A stretch of DNA of 64,000 bases from Acrocarpospora corrugata (lineage in GTDB: Bacteria > Actinomycetota > Actinomycetes > Streptosporangiales > Streptosporangiaceae). Under the pieces are notes generated by a model. The model had not been told where the DNA came from. It did not search any database and saw only the letters and a program-made list of their open reading frames with translations. Shown piece after piece: positions 1-8,303 of the stretch. Location: assembly GCF_009687845.1 (NCBI RefSeq), contig NZ_BLAD01000054.1, positions 59,483 to 123,482 of the forward strand, given 5' to 3'. Positions within the stretch are counted from its first letter, which is position 1, and each line of letters opens with the position of its first letter. The position numbers and the translations under genes are program-made.

Positions 1-639
1 GCGGTACTCGCGGTCGACCCTGACTACGGGCTGCGCCTGACCGGCGCGTACGCCCTGCGGGCGCACGGCCTGGTCGAACGCCCGAGCCGGGGCCTGGATT
101 TCGTCACGGTCAGCGAGCTGCCGCTCGGCGACATCGCCGACCACCTGGCCGAAGAGCTGCGCGCGGGCGGGCTGGAGACCCAGCAACGGCCGGGCAGCCC
201 GCTACAGGCCAGGATCGTCGTCTCGGACCCGGTCGTCCCCGAACAGTCCTGCCCGGTCAACCTGCTCAAAGCGCCGCTGCAACGGCCGCCCGCGCTGATC
301 GACGACCGCCCGGTGGCCGATCTCGACGACGTCGCAGGCATGAAGGTGGGGGCGGTCCTCAACCGGGCACTCCCCCGGGACCTCATCGACGCCACCGCCC
401 TCAGCGACCGCTACTCCCTGGACGAACTGGAGCGCCTGGGCGCCCACTTCGAGGACAACTTCACCCCGCAGGCCCTCGCTTTCGAGCTGGAGACCGCCCT
501 GGTCTACGACGAGGAGGCCTACGCCCAGTACGGCCTCTCCCCCGAGGAGATCGCCCGGGTCAAGCGGTTCGCCCTGAACTGGTACGAGGACCTGTCGATG
601 CGCATCGCCGAAGAGGCCGAGATCGACCCGTTCGACTAA
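1..639 (+). CDS. AbiEii-like nucleotidyltransferase, C-terminal part
   Basis: The reading frame is open from the first base and ends at TAA 637-639, so the start lies outside the window. The visible 212 residues resemble the C-terminal half of AbiEii/AbiGii-type nucleotidyltransferase proteins, especially the segment around residues 100-145 (DDVAGMKVGAVLNRALPRD, then a helical stretch with SLDELERLG). AbiEii proteins act as toxins in type IV toxin-antitoxin or abortive-infection modules. The catalytic N-terminal GSxxxxxxxD part would be upstream and cannot be checked. The 3' end overlaps the convergent CsbD-like gene by three bases. The family call is by pattern only; the partner antitoxin is not visible. 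Confidence 0.6.
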   Translation, partial: AVLAVDPDYGLRLTGAYALRAHGLVERPSRGLDFVTVSELPLGDIADHLAEELRAGGLETQQRPGSPLQARIVVSDPVVPEQSCPVNLLKAPLQRPPALIDDRPVADLDDVAGMKVGAVLNRALPRDLIDATALSDRYSLDELERLGAHFEDNFTPQALAFELETALVYDEEAYAQYGLSPEEIARVKRFALNWYEDLSMRIAEEAEIDPFD

Positions 640-824
640 CGAGCGGACCGGTACTCTCTGCGGATCTTCCGAGCCGCGGCCTTGATCTTGTCCTTGGTTT
701 CGAGCAGCCGCGCCTCAGCCGACTCGGTCCGGCCTGCCGCGGCCAGGCGGCGGTTCCCGGTCCGCGCACCGAGACGCTGCTTGGCCATGGCCTTCATTTC
801 CCGAAATTTCGTCATCAGTCCCAT
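636..824 (-). CDS. CsbD-like small stress protein
   Basis: This 62-residue basic protein is rich in Lys, Arg and Ala. It has the CsbD layout: a short helical N-terminus, a KQRLGARTGNRRLAAAGR-like segment at residues 15-32, then a charged helix with repeated K/A pairs. CsbD proteins accumulate under general stress and have no known enzymatic role. Two in-frame ATG codons (824 and 815) are possible starts and neither has a strong ribosome-binding site. It is convergent with the AbiEii-like gene. The small size makes the family call tentative. Confidence 0.55.
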   Translation of the reverse strand: MGLMTKFREMKAMAKQRLGARTGNRRLAAAGRTESAEARLLETKDKIKAAARKIRREYRSAR

Positions 825-854
825 GGACGGACGACTGCCCGAGACAGCCCCGCG

Positions 855-1589
855 CTAACGCGGAAGATCATGTCGCCCCGACACGAACTCCTGCACGGCG
901 ATCTTGACGCGGATCACCGGCCGCCGCCAGCGCTCCTCCCGGCGGAGCGCGCGCGCCATCTTCCGATCCCGCCCGGCGTAGAACCAGCGCGCCCACGGCG
1001 ACCCCGGCCGCGCCAGCCGTACCGCCCCCACATAGCCGAAAACCGGCACGAACAGGCCGAGCAGGCCGCTCCAGATCTTGCCCTTGAGCAGGGTGATCAC
1101 GGCGAACACCAGGTTGAGTATGAGGAAGCCGGTGCCGGTCGGGATGCCGTCCAGGCCGGTCCAGTCGAGCGGGCGGCGGCCGAGCAGCAGCAGCCCGGTC
1201 GCCGCGATGGCGACGAAGACCGCGTCCACCGAGGTCCGGCCCTCCTCGGCCCAGTACACGTCGCGCAGGTGCAGGATCAGCGCGAACTCGTCCAGGACCA
1301 GCGCGGAGCCGACCCCGAAGATCGCGGCGGTGACCGCGTGCCAGCCCACCGACACGCCGGAGACGATCAGGCTGGACACCCCGCCGAGCAGCATCAGCAC
1401 CACCCCGAACACGACGTGGTGGATGTGCATGTCGCCGACGTTGACGTTCTTGAACCACCAGCGCGTCTCGGCGCGGATCAGCCGCACGTTGATCCGGGTG
1501 AACACGAAGGCCACGATCAGGGCGACGAAGAACGCGAACAGCGGCAGGCGCTGCGCGTCGACGATGCCCCGCTGGAAGAGTTCACCCAT
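855..1589 (-). CDS. conserved multi-pass membrane protein
   Basis: This 244-residue protein has about six hydrophobic segments, roughly at residues 17-35, 55-75, 80-105, 120-140, 150-170 and 175-190. Between the first two lies a conserved-looking polar motif (GDMHIHHVVFG), and there is an acidic stretch after LVLDEFALILHL. The C-terminus is short, basic and cytoplasmic-looking. I recognise it only as a conserved actinobacterial integral membrane protein; no transporter or enzyme motif is evident. The His/Asp/Glu residues in the membrane-proximal loops could bind metal, but that is speculation. It sits alone on this strand between the CsbD-like gene and the FadR-type regulator. Confidence 0.6.
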   Translation of the reverse strand: MGELFQRGIVDAQRLPLFAFFVALIVAFVFTRINVRLIRAETRWWFKNVNVGDMHIHHVVFGVVLMLLGGVSSLIVSGVSVGWHAVTAAIFGVGSALVLDEFALILHLRDVYWAEEGRTSVDAVFVAIAATGLLLLGRRPLDWTGLDGIPTGTGFLILNLVFAVITLLKGKIWSGLLGLFVPVFGYVGAVRLARPGSPWARWFYAGRDRKMARALRREERWRRPVIRVKIAVQEFVSGRHDLPR

Positions 1590-1607
1590 ATCGTTACCTG
1601 ATGCTAC

Positions 1608-2333
1608 CTACGCCAGAAACCCCCTGAGCAGGGCCGCCGTTCCCTCCAGGTGCTCGGCGACGGCCTGGCGGGCCAGAGCGGGGTCGCCGTCCAGGATGGC
1701 GTCCACGATCGCGGCGTGCTGCGCGGCCGAGTGCTGGATGTTGAAACTGAGGATCGGGATGGCGTTGAGCAGGTCGGTGACGCGTAGTCGCGCGTCCGCG
1801 CAGGCGGCGGCGAGCAGCGGCGAGCCGGTCAGCTCGGCGATGCACAGGTGGAACGCGGTGTCCAGGCGCCGGTAGTCGGACGGGCCCGCGTCGTTGACGT
1901 CGGCCAGCCTGCGGCGCAGCGTGGCGCTCTGGGCGGGCGTCAGGTCGCGGTCGGCGAGGACCTGCGCCGCGCCGCATTCGACGGCCATCCGGAAGGTGAG
2001 CGCGTCGTCGAGCTCGCTGGGGCCCATCTCGTTGACGGCCCGGCGCAGATCGCCGTGGCGCGGGTCGGGCGGCCGGTAGACGACGAAGGCGCCACCGTAA
2101 CGACCCCGCCGTACGTCCAGGTAGCCGGATTCCTGCAGGGCCCTGATGGCTTCGCGGAGCGTGACGCGGCTGATGCCGAGCTGGGCGGCGAGCTCGCGTT
2201 CCGGCGGCATCTTCGCGCCGTGCGCGACGACGCCGAGTTTGATCGCCTGAAGCAGCCGCTCGACGGTCTCCTCGAAGGCGTTTCCCGATCTAACCGGGCG
2301 CAGCAACGAAACAGGCGAGGGTTCCGTCATCAT
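1608..2333 (-). CDS. FadR-subfamily GntR transcriptional repressor
   Basis: This 241-residue regulator has an N-terminal winged helix-turn-helix (about residues 15-85, with PPERELAAQLGISRVTLREA as recognition region) and an all-helical FCD ligand-binding domain (about 100-235). The FCD domain carries the usual His residues (FHLCIAEL, QHAAIVDAI) that bind metal or carboxylate ligands. The start is the first of two adjacent ATGs at 2333, preceded by an AAGGGGG tract. It is divergent from the glutamine-synthetase-like operon with a 114-bp gap that contains an inverted repeat, so it most likely represses that operon. The ligand is unknown; an amine-pathway intermediate is a reasonable guess. Confidence 0.85.
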   Translation of the reverse strand: MMTEPSPVSLLRPVRSGNAFEETVERLLQAIKLGVVAHGAKMPPERELAAQLGISRVTLREAIRALQESGYLDVRRGRYGGAFVVYRPPDPRHGDLRRAVNEMGPSELDDALTFRMAVECGAAQVLADRDLTPAQSATLRRRLADVNDAGPSDYRRLDTAFHLCIAELTGSPLLAAACADARLRVTDLLNAIPILSFNIQHSAAQHAAIVDAILDGDPALARQAVAEHLEGTAALLRGFLA

Positions 2334-2412
2334 CCACCCCCTTCCAAATGGCCCAAGATTAGCCCAAGCCGCAGTTGACGAGCTGACAGACCGGGTGCTT
2401 GCATGCCTCCAT

Positions 2413-2430
2413 TGGTCTGATTCCAGACTT
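2413..2430. promoter_or_regulatory. candidate FadR-type operator
   Basis: GTCTG (2415-2419) and CAGAC (2424-2428) form a perfect 5-bp inverted repeat with a 4-bp spacer, inside the divergent intergenic region. It lies about 20 bp before the GTG start of the ligase gene and just upstream of its AGAAAGGA ribosome-binding site (2432-2439). FadR-family sites are short palindromes of this size. Binding by the adjacent regulator is inferred. Confidence 0.4.
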
Positions 2431-2447
2431 TTAGAAAGGACTCGCGC

Positions 2448-3794
2448 GTGCTGACTGTGGAGCAGCTTCGAGCTGAGGCCGAGGCTGGCCGGATCGACAC
2501 GGTGCTGCTGGGGTTCACCGACATGCAGGGCCGCCTCCAGGGCAAACGCCTGTCGGCGCGGTACTTCCTGGAAGAGGTGCTCGGCCACGCGGCCGAAGGC
2601 TGCAACTATCTGCTCGCGGTCGACGTCGAGATGAACACGGTCGGCGGCTACGCGATGTCCTCCTGGGATCGCGGCTACGGCGACTTCGTCTTCAAGCCCG
2701 ACCTCTCCACCCTGCGCCGCGTTCCCTGGCAGGAGGGTACGGCGCTGCTCCTGGCCGACCTGGTCTGGGAGGACGGCTCCGACGTCACGGCCTCGCCCCG
2801 GCAGATCCTGCGCCGCCAGCTGGCCCGGCTGGGCGAGCACGGCTGGGGCGCGTACGTGGGGACCGAGCTGGAGTTCTGCGTCTACGCCGACAGCTACGAG
2901 GAGGCGTGGCGGAACGCGTACCGCGACCTGACCCCCACCAACCTCTACAACGTCGACTACTCGCTGCTCGGCACGGCCAGGGTGGAGCCGCTGCTGCGCC
3001 GGATCCGGCTGGGCATGGAGGGCGCCGGCCTGTACGTCGAGTCCGCCAAGGGCGAGTGCAACCTGGGCCAGCACGAGATCGCGTTCCGCTTCACCGACGC
3101 GCTGGCCAGCTGCGACAACCACTCGATCTACAAAAACGGCGCGAAGGAGATCGCGGCCCAGGAGAACATGTCGCTGACGTTCATGGCCAAGCCGAACCAG
3201 CGCGAGGGCAACTCCTGCCACATCCACATCTCGCTGCGGGACCAGGACGGAACGCCGGTGATGGCCGGCTCCGAGCCGTACGGGCTGTCCAGGGTCGGGC
3301 AGCACTTCATCGCCGGGCAGCTGGCCGCGATGCGGGAGCTCACCCTGCTGTACGCGCCCAACATCAACTCCTACAAACGGTATGTGGCGGGTTCCTTCGC
3401 CCCGACCGCCGTCAAGTGGGGCATAGACAACCGGACCTGCTCGCTCCGCCTGGTCGGGCACGGCCCAGGGCTGCGGATCGAGAACCGGGTGCCGGGCGGC
3501 GACGTCAATCCGTACCTGGCGGTGTCCGCGCTGATCGCGGCCGGGCTGCACGGCATCGAGAACGAGCTCCCGCTCGAAGACCCGTACGGCGGAAACGCCT
3601 ACGTCTCCGGCGCGGAGGCCGTCCCGGCGACGCTGCGCGACGCGCTCGGCCTGTTCGAGGGGTCCGCGCTCGCCCAGGCCGCCTTCGGCCAGGACGTGGT
3701 GGACCACTACGCCAACTACGCCAGAGTGGAACTGGCCGCTTACGACGCGGCCATCACCGACTGGGAGCTGTTCCGGGGGTTCGAGCGGCTGTGA
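2448..3794 (+). CDS. glutamine-synthetase-like gamma-glutamyl-amine ligase
   Basis: This 448-residue protein has the full glutamine synthetase fold. The metal-binding glutamate motif TELEFCVY starts at about residue 138, HIHISL lies near 257, and the ATP/substrate segment AGSFAPTAVKWG lies near 311. It belongs to the GlnA-like group that joins glutamate to amines such as polyamines or ethanolamine; it is not a housekeeping ammonia ligase. The N-terminal TDMQGRLQGKR segment is typical of that group. The start is GTG 2448 with a good AGAAAGGA ribosome-binding site. It leads an operon with ALDH, SDR and a gamma-glutamyl hydrolase, with a 4-bp overlap to ALDH. The amine substrate cannot be read from sequence; see the first finding for the ethanolamine hypothesis. 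Confidence 0.85.
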   Translation: MLTVEQLRAEAEAGRIDTVLLGFTDMQGRLQGKRLSARYFLEEVLGHAAEGCNYLLAVDVEMNTVGGYAMSSWDRGYGDFVFKPDLSTLRRVPWQEGTALLLADLVWEDGSDVTASPRQILRRQLARLGEHGWGAYVGTELEFCVYADSYEEAWRNAYRDLTPTNLYNVDYSLLGTARVEPLLRRIRLGMEGAGLYVESAKGECNLGQHEIAFRFTDALASCDNHSIYKNGAKEIAAQENMSLTFMAKPNQREGNSCHIHISLRDQDGTPVMAGSEPYGLSRVGQHFIAGQLAAMRELTLLYAPNINSYKRYVAGSFAPTAVKWGIDNRTCSLRLVGHGPGLRIENRVPGGDVNPYLAVSALIAAGLHGIENELPLEDPYGGNAYVSGAEAVPATLRDALGLFEGSALAQAAFGQDVVDHYANYARVELAAYDAAITDWELFRGFERL

Positions 3795-5128
3795 AGATCG
3801 TCAATCCGGCGACCGAGGAGGTCGTCGCCGACGTCGAGCTCGCCGACGCCGCCGAGGTCGACCGCGCGGTGGAGCGGGCCAGGGCGGCGTACGCGACCTG
3901 GCGGGAGGTCTCCCCCGGGGATCGGGCCCGGCTGCTGCGGGCCTTCGCCCGGCAGGTCGAGGAGCACGCCGAGGAGCTCGCCCAGCTGGAGATCGCCAAC
4001 GCGGGGCACACCGTCGGCAACGCCCGGTGGGAAGCCGGGAACGTCCGCGACGTCCTGCACTTCTACGCGGGCGCGCCCGAACGTAACCACGGCAAGCAGA
4101 TCCCGGTGCCCGGCGGGATCGACCTCACCTTCCAGGAGCCGCTGGGCGTGGTCGGGGTGATCGTGCCGTGGAACTTCCCGATGGTGATCATGATGTGGGG
4201 GGTCGCCCCGGCCCTCGCCGCCGGCAACACGGTGATCGTGAAGCCGGCCGAGTGGACTCCGCTGACCGCGCTGAGGCTGGCCGAGCTGGCCTTGGCGGCG
4301 GGCCTCCCCGAGGGGGTGCTCCAGGTTCTGCCTGGCGCAGGGGAGGTCGCGGGAGCCCGCCTGGTCGATCACCCCGCCATCGCGAAGATCGTCTTCACGG
4401 GTTCCACCGAGGTCGGCAAGCAGATCGCCGCGAAGGCCGCCGGCCAGGTCAAGCGGGTCACGCTTGAGCTGGGCGGGAAGAGCGCCAACATCGTCTTCGC
4501 CGACGCCGATCTGGCCAAGGCGGCGGCTTCCGCGCCGATGGCGGTCTTCGACAACTCCGGGCAGGACTGCTGTGCCCGGTCCAGGATTCTGGTGGAGCGT
4601 TCCGTGTATCCGGAATTCCTGGAACGGCTGACGCGGGCCGTACAGGAGCTGAAGGTGGGGGATCCGCGTGATCCGGACACCGCGCTCGGGCCGCTGATCA
4701 GCGCCGAGCACCGGGAGCGGGTGGCCTCCTTCGTGTCCGAGCCCCACTTCCAGGGGGACTGCCCGGCCGGGCCGGGGTTCTGGTTCCCGGCCACCGTGCT
4801 GACCGGGACCGAGGACCGGGCCTACCGCGAGGAGGTCTTCGGTCCTGTCGTGTCGGTCGTCCCCTTCGACGGCGAGGCCGCCGCGATCACGATCGCCAAC
4901 GACACGCCGTACGGGCTGTCGGGATCGATCTGGACCAGGGATGTGGGGCGCGCCCTGCGGGTGGCACGGGCCGTGGAGGCGGGGAACCTGTCGGTCAACT
5001 CGCATTCCAGCGTCCGCTACTGGACGCCGTTCGGCGGCTTCAAGCAGTCCGGCCTCGGCCGGGAACTCGGCCCGGACGCGCTCGCCGCGTTCACCGAGAC
5101 CAAGAACGTCTTCATCGCATCGGAGTAG
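3791..5128 (+). CDS. NAD(P)-dependent aldehyde dehydrogenase
   Basis: This 445-residue ALDH has the glutamate motif LELGGKSAN near residue 225 and the catalytic cysteine motif GQDCCARSR, with Cys260 as the likely nucleophile. The cofactor-binding segment PWNFPMVIMMWGVAPALAAG is near 126. It is somewhat shorter than the usual 475-500 residues, with a compressed stretch after SAEHRERVASFVS. The start GTG 3791 overlaps the ligase stop codon (GTGA), which shows translational coupling. In gamma-glutamylation pathways the ALDH oxidises a gamma-glutamyl-amino-aldehyde to the acid. The frame is also open far upstream inside the ligase gene, but only this start gives an ALDH N-terminus (KIVNPATEE). 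Confidence 0.9.
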   Translation: MKIVNPATEEVVADVELADAAEVDRAVERARAAYATWREVSPGDRARLLRAFARQVEEHAEELAQLEIANAGHTVGNARWEAGNVRDVLHFYAGAPERNHGKQIPVPGGIDLTFQEPLGVVGVIVPWNFPMVIMMWGVAPALAAGNTVIVKPAEWTPLTALRLAELALAAGLPEGVLQVLPGAGEVAGARLVDHPAIAKIVFTGSTEVGKQIAAKAAGQVKRVTLELGGKSANIVFADADLAKAAASAPMAVFDNSGQDCCARSRILVERSVYPEFLERLTRAVQELKVGDPRDPDTALGPLISAEHRERVASFVSEPHFQGDCPAGPGFWFPATVLTGTEDRAYREEVFGPVVSVVPFDGEAAAITIANDTPYGLSGSIWTRDVGRALRVARAVEAGNLSVNSHSSVRYWTPFGGFKQSGLGRELGPDALAAFTETKNVFIASE

Positions 5129-5137
5129 TGGGCATAT

Positions 5138-5902
5138 ATGCAGCGTTTGCAGGACCGGGTGGCCGTCATCACCGGCGGCGTCGGCGGGATCGGACTGGCC
5201 ACCGCCAAGCGGTTCGCCGCGGAGGGGGCCAAACTGGTCCTGGTCGACCTGGATGAGACCGTCGGCAACCGGGTCGCCGAGGAGGTCGGCGGCGTCTTCG
5301 TCCGGGCTGACGTGACCGACGAGGACGACGTGATCCGGATGTTCCAGGTGGCGTACGACACGTACGGCAGTGTGGACATCGCGTTCAACAACGCCGGGAT
5401 CTCCCCGACCGACGACGACTCGATCCTGACCACCGGGCTGGAGGTGTGGCGGCGCGTCCAGGAGGTCAACCTGACCAGCGTGTATCTGTGCTGCAAGCAT
5501 GTGCTGCCGTACATGCGGCGGCAGGGCAAGGGGTCGATCATCAACACGGCGTCGTTCGTGGCCGTGATGGGGTCGGCGACCTCGCAGGTGTCGTACACCG
5601 CGTCCAAGGGCGGCGTGCTGTCGATGAGTCGTGAGCTGGGGGTGCAGTTCGCGCGGGAGGGCATCCGGGTGAACGCGCTCTGCCCGGGGCCGGTGGACAC
5701 CCCGCTGCTGCGGGAGCTGTTCGCGAAGGATCCGGAGCGGGCGCAGCGGCGGCTGGTTCATGTGCCGATGGGGCGTTTCGCGCGGGCGGAGGAGATCGCG
5801 GCGGCGGTGGCGTTCCTGGCCTCCGACGACGCGTCGTTCATCACCGGGGCGGAGTTCCTGGTGGACGGCGGCATCTCCGGCGCGTACGTGACGCCGCTGT
5901 GA
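5138..5902 (+). CDS. SDR-family oxidoreductase
   Basis: This 254-residue classical short-chain dehydrogenase has the cofactor motif TGGVGGIG at residues 11-18, an acidic VDLDE after beta-2 that favours NAD over NADP, NNAG near 84, and the catalytic YTASK near 153-157. The C-terminal DGGISGAY end is typical. It lies 9 bp after the ALDH gene and overlaps the next gene by 4 bp. Its place between an ALDH and a gamma-glutamyl hydrolase suggests it oxidises an alcohol intermediate. That fits gamma-glutamylethanolamide better than gamma-glutamylputrescine, which would need a flavin amine oxidase. Confidence 0.88.
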   Translation: MQRLQDRVAVITGGVGGIGLATAKRFAAEGAKLVLVDLDETVGNRVAEEVGGVFVRADVTDEDDVIRMFQVAYDTYGSVDIAFNNAGISPTDDDSILTTGLEVWRRVQEVNLTSVYLCCKHVLPYMRRQGKGSIINTASFVAVMGSATSQVSYTASKGGVLSMSRELGVQFAREGIRVNALCPGPVDTPLLRELFAKDPERAQRRLVHVPMGRFARAEEIAAAVAFLASDDASFITGAEFLVDGGISGAYVTPL

Positions 5903-6639
5903 GGCCGGTGATCGGGATCACCTGCTACGTCGAACCCGCGGCGTACACGGTGTGGGAGACGAAGGCGGCGCTGCTGCCGTACGACTACGTGCGGCAGGTC
6001 GAGCGCGCCGGCGGGCAGCCGGTGATCCTGCCGCCCGCCGGGGAGCCCGCCACGCTGGTCGGGCGGCTGGACGGCCTGATCGTGGCCGGCGGTGGCGACA
6101 TCGACCCGGCCCGCTACACGGCCGACCCCCACCCCACCACCTCCTATATCCGGAAATTTCGTGATGACGCGGAGTTTGCGATGGTGACGGCCGCGCTGGC
6201 GGCGGGGTTGCCCTTTCTCGGGATCTGCCGGGGCATGCAGGTGCTCAACGTCGCCCTGGGCGGCACCCTGCACCAGCACGTCCCCGACGTGGTCGGCCAC
6301 ACCGGGCACTCCCCGGCCCCTGGCGCCTACGGCCGCCTCCCCGTACGGCTCTCGCCGGAACTCGCCAAGATCTACGAGGCCGACGAGATCACCCCCGCCC
6401 ACTACCACCACCAGGCCGTCGACCGGCTGGCCGACGGCCTCACCGTGACCGCCGTCGCCGACGACGGCACCATCGAAGCCGTGCGGCTGAACGAGCGGGT
6501 CCGAGCCGTCCAGTGGCACCCCGAGGTCGACGAGGACGGCCCCCTCTTCGACGACTTCGTGGCCGGGTTTCGGCTAGGCTGGCCGGACACCGGTGATCCC
6601 GCGCGGGAGAGCGGCCTGGCATCCGGCCAGGTCCCCTGA
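5899..6639 (+). CDS. PuuD-like gamma-glutamyl hydrolase (class I glutamine amidotransferase fold)
   Basis: This 246-residue peptidase C26/PuuD-type hydrolase has GGGDIDPARY at about 70-80, the nucleophile motif FLGICRGMQVLN (Cys near residue 110) and the catalytic WHPEVD near 205. PuuD cleaves gamma-glutamyl-GABA to glutamate and GABA; relatives cleave other gamma-glutamyl amides. The start GTG 5899 overlaps the SDR stop codon. Its last dozen codons (from about 6601) coincide with the first bases of the glycine riboswitch, so coding and aptamer sequence share DNA. No PuuB-type amine oxidase is present in the cluster. Confidence 0.88.
   Translation: MRPVIGITCYVEPAAYTVWETKAALLPYDYVRQVERAGGQPVILPPAGEPATLVGRLDGLIVAGGGDIDPARYTADPHPTTSYIRKFRDDAEFAMVTAALAAGLPFLGICRGMQVLNVALGGTLHQHVPDVVGHTGHSPAPGAYGRLPVRLSPELAKIYEADEITPAHYHHQAVDRLADGLTVTAVADDGTIEAVRLNERVRAVQWHPEVDEDGPLFDDFVAGFRLGWPDTGDPARESGLASGQVP
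6553..6580 (+). promoter_or_regulatory. possible promoter for the gcv-sda transcript
   Basis: TAGGCT (6575-6580) resembles an actinobacterial -10 box and GACTTC (6553-6558) could be a weak -35 at a 16-bp spacing. It lies about 20 bp before the first riboswitch stem, inside the coding end of the PuuD-like gene. Without it the riboswitch would depend wholly on read-through from the upstream operon. Only sequence similarity supports it. Confidence 0.35.
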
Positions 6640-6787
6640 AGGAGCAAGCCCTCCCCGCGAACCTCTCAAGGCAAAGGACCGTGCGGGCCAGGTGACCTCT
6701 GGAAAGCAGGCCTGCGCCTCGCCGAAGGTGAAAGTCCGGGCAAAATCCGGGCGAAGCTCTCAGGCACCGATGACAGAGGGGGAGGAT
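6598..6787 (+). promoter_or_regulatory. tandem glycine riboswitch (gcvT RNA)
   Basis: Two glycine aptamers lie in series. The first (about 6601-6690) has the GCGGGAGAGC opening, CTGAAGGAGCAA and CTCTCAAGGCAAAGGACC. The second (about 6691-6787) has GACCTCTGGAAAGC, CGCCGAAGGTGAAAGTC, CTCTCAGGCACCGATGACA and a closing AGAGGGGGAGG. These are the conserved core sequences of the class, and the next gene is gcvT. In this family glycine binding turns on glycine-cleavage genes. The closing GGGGGAGG lies about 30 bp before the gcvT start. Confidence 0.95.
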
Positions 6788-6820
6788 GCGTAACATCCGA
6801 CCCTGCCTGAGGTGCGCCCT

Positions 6821-7897
6821 ATGTCACGAACGACGCCGCTGTCCGAGGTTCATCAGAGCCTCGGCGCGACTCTCACCGACTTCGCCGGCTGGCTGATGCC
6901 GCTGCGGTACGGCAGCGAGTCCGCCGAGCACAACACGGTTCGGACCGCCGCCGGCCTCTTCGACCTCTCCCACATGGGCGAGATCTTCGTCACCGGCCCG
7001 CAGGCGGGCGAGGCCCTCGACTACGCCTTCACCGGGCAGCTGAGCACGCTCGCGCCCGGCAAGGCCCGCTACACGGTGATCTGCGCCCCCGACGGCGGCG
7101 TGCTGGACGACGTGATCGTCTACCGGCTGGCCGACGAGGAGTTCATGGTCTGCGCGAACGCCTCCAACTATCCGCGCGTCGCCGCCGAGTTGACCGAGCG
7201 CGCGGGCGGGTTCGAGGCGAAGGTGGTCGACCGCTCCGAGGAGTGCGCGCTGATCGCCATCCAGGGCCCGCGGGCGGCCGAGATCCTGGCCACGCTCACC
7301 GACGCCGATCTGGACGGGCTGAAGTACTACGCCGGGCTGCCCGGGATCGTGGCGGACGTCTCGGCACTGATCGCCCGTACCGGTTACACCGGTGAGGATG
7401 GGTTCGAGCTGTTCGTCGCGAACGATCAAGCCGTACCGCTCTGGCAGGCCCTGACCGACGCGGGCGCCCGCCCCGCCGGGCTCTCCGCCCGCGACACCCT
7501 CCGCCTCGAAGCCGGCATGGCCCTGTACGGCAACGAGCTGACCGCCGAGATCACCCCGTTCGACGCGGGCCTCGGCAGGGTAGTGAAGTTCGACAAACCC
7601 GGCGATTTCGTCGGACGCGCCGCACTGGAGGCCAACCCCGAACCGCGCCGCCGCCTGGTCGGCCTGGTCGCCCGCGGGCGGCGGGTCCCCCGGCACGGCT
7701 ACCCGGTCGTGGACGCGTCCGGCGCGGTCGTCGGCGAGGTCACCAGCGGTGCGCCGTCGCAGTCATTGGGCAAGCCGATCGCGATGGCGTACGTGCGGCC
7801 GGAAGTATCGGAAAATGATCACCTGGCCGTGGACATCCGCGGCACGCACGAACCGGTCGACGTCGTTGACCTGCCTTTCTACAGGAGGAAGAAGTGA
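6821..7897 (+). CDS. gcvT: glycine cleavage system aminomethyltransferase (T protein)
   Basis: This 358-residue T protein transfers the methylene group from the aminomethyl-lipoyl H protein to tetrahydrofolate and releases ammonia. The N-terminal folate-binding domain shows [10 protein letters not shown] near residue 48 and [20 protein letters not shown] near 85. [14 protein letters not shown] lies near 188 and the C-terminal barrel near 275-355. ATG 6821 is chosen because GAGG ends eight bases before it; an in-frame GTG at 6812 is possible. It overlaps gcvH by 4 bp and is controlled by the glycine riboswitch. No gcvP is present in the window. Confidence 0.96.
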   Translation: MSRTTPLSEVHQSLGATLTDFAGWLMPLRYGSESAEHNTVRTAAGLFDLSHMGEIFVTGPQAGEALDYAFTGQLSTLAPGKARYTVICAPDGGVLDDVIVYRLADEEFMVCANASNYPRVAAELTERAGGFEAKVVDRSEECALIAIQGPRAAEILATLTDADLDGLKYYAGLPGIVADVSALIARTGYTGEDGFELFVANDQAVPLWQALTDAGARPAGLSARDTLRLEAGMALYGNELTAEITPFDAGLGRVVKFDKPGDFVGRAALEANPEPRRRLVGLVARGRRVPRHGYPVVDASGAVVGEVTSGAPSQSLGKPIAMAYVRPEVSENDHLAVDIRGTHEPVDVVDLPFYRRKK

Positions 7898-8280
7898 GCA
7901 CCATCCCCAGCGAGCTGAGCTACACCAAGGAGCACGAATGGGTGGCCGGCCTCGATGACGGACTGACGGTCACGGTCGGGATCACCGAATTCGCCGCCGA
8001 GGCGCTCGGCGACGTGGTGTACGTGCAGGTCCCCGACGTGGGCGGCACGGTCACGGCCGGCGACGCGGTCGGCGAGGTGGAATCCACCAAATCGGTCAGC
8101 GACATCTACTCCCCCGTCAGCGGCGAGGTGGTCGAGACCAACCAGTCCGTCGTCGACGACCCTTCCCTGGTCAACTCCGACCCGTACGGAGAGGGCTGGC
8201 TCTTCCGCGTCAGGATCGACGGCGACCCGTCCGATCTGCTGACCGCCGAGGAGTACGGCGCTCTCACCGCGGGCGAATAA
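7894..8280 (+). CDS. gcvH: glycine cleavage system H protein
   Basis: This 128-residue lipoyl carrier shuttles the aminomethyl group between P, T and L proteins. The lipoylated lysine is Lys66 in [10 protein letters not shown], and the fold ends with the usual [10 protein letters not shown] segment. Start GTG 7894 follows AGGAGG with good spacing and overlaps the gcvT stop codon. Length is normal for the family. Confidence 0.96.
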   Translation: MSTIPSELSYTKEHEWVAGLDDGLTVTVGITEFAAEALGDVVYVQVPDVGGTVTAGDAVGEVESTKSVSDIYSPVSGEVVETNQSVVDDPSLVNSDPYGEGWLFRVRIDGDPSDLLTAEEYGALTAGE

Positions 8281-8303
8281 CCCTCTAGCAGAGGCACAGA
8301 TCA

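Noticed and set aside
1608..3707. 699-codon open frame on the minus strand covering the FadR gene and much of the ligase gene
   Set aside because: Only the part up to 2333 gives a GntR protein. The rest is antisense to a clear glutamine-synthetase fold and has low-complexity composition typical of high-GC shadow frames.
3740..5761. 673-codon minus-strand frame opposite the aldehyde dehydrogenase
   Set aside because: The plus strand has intact ALDH and SDR catalytic motifs. The minus translation lacks any family pattern.
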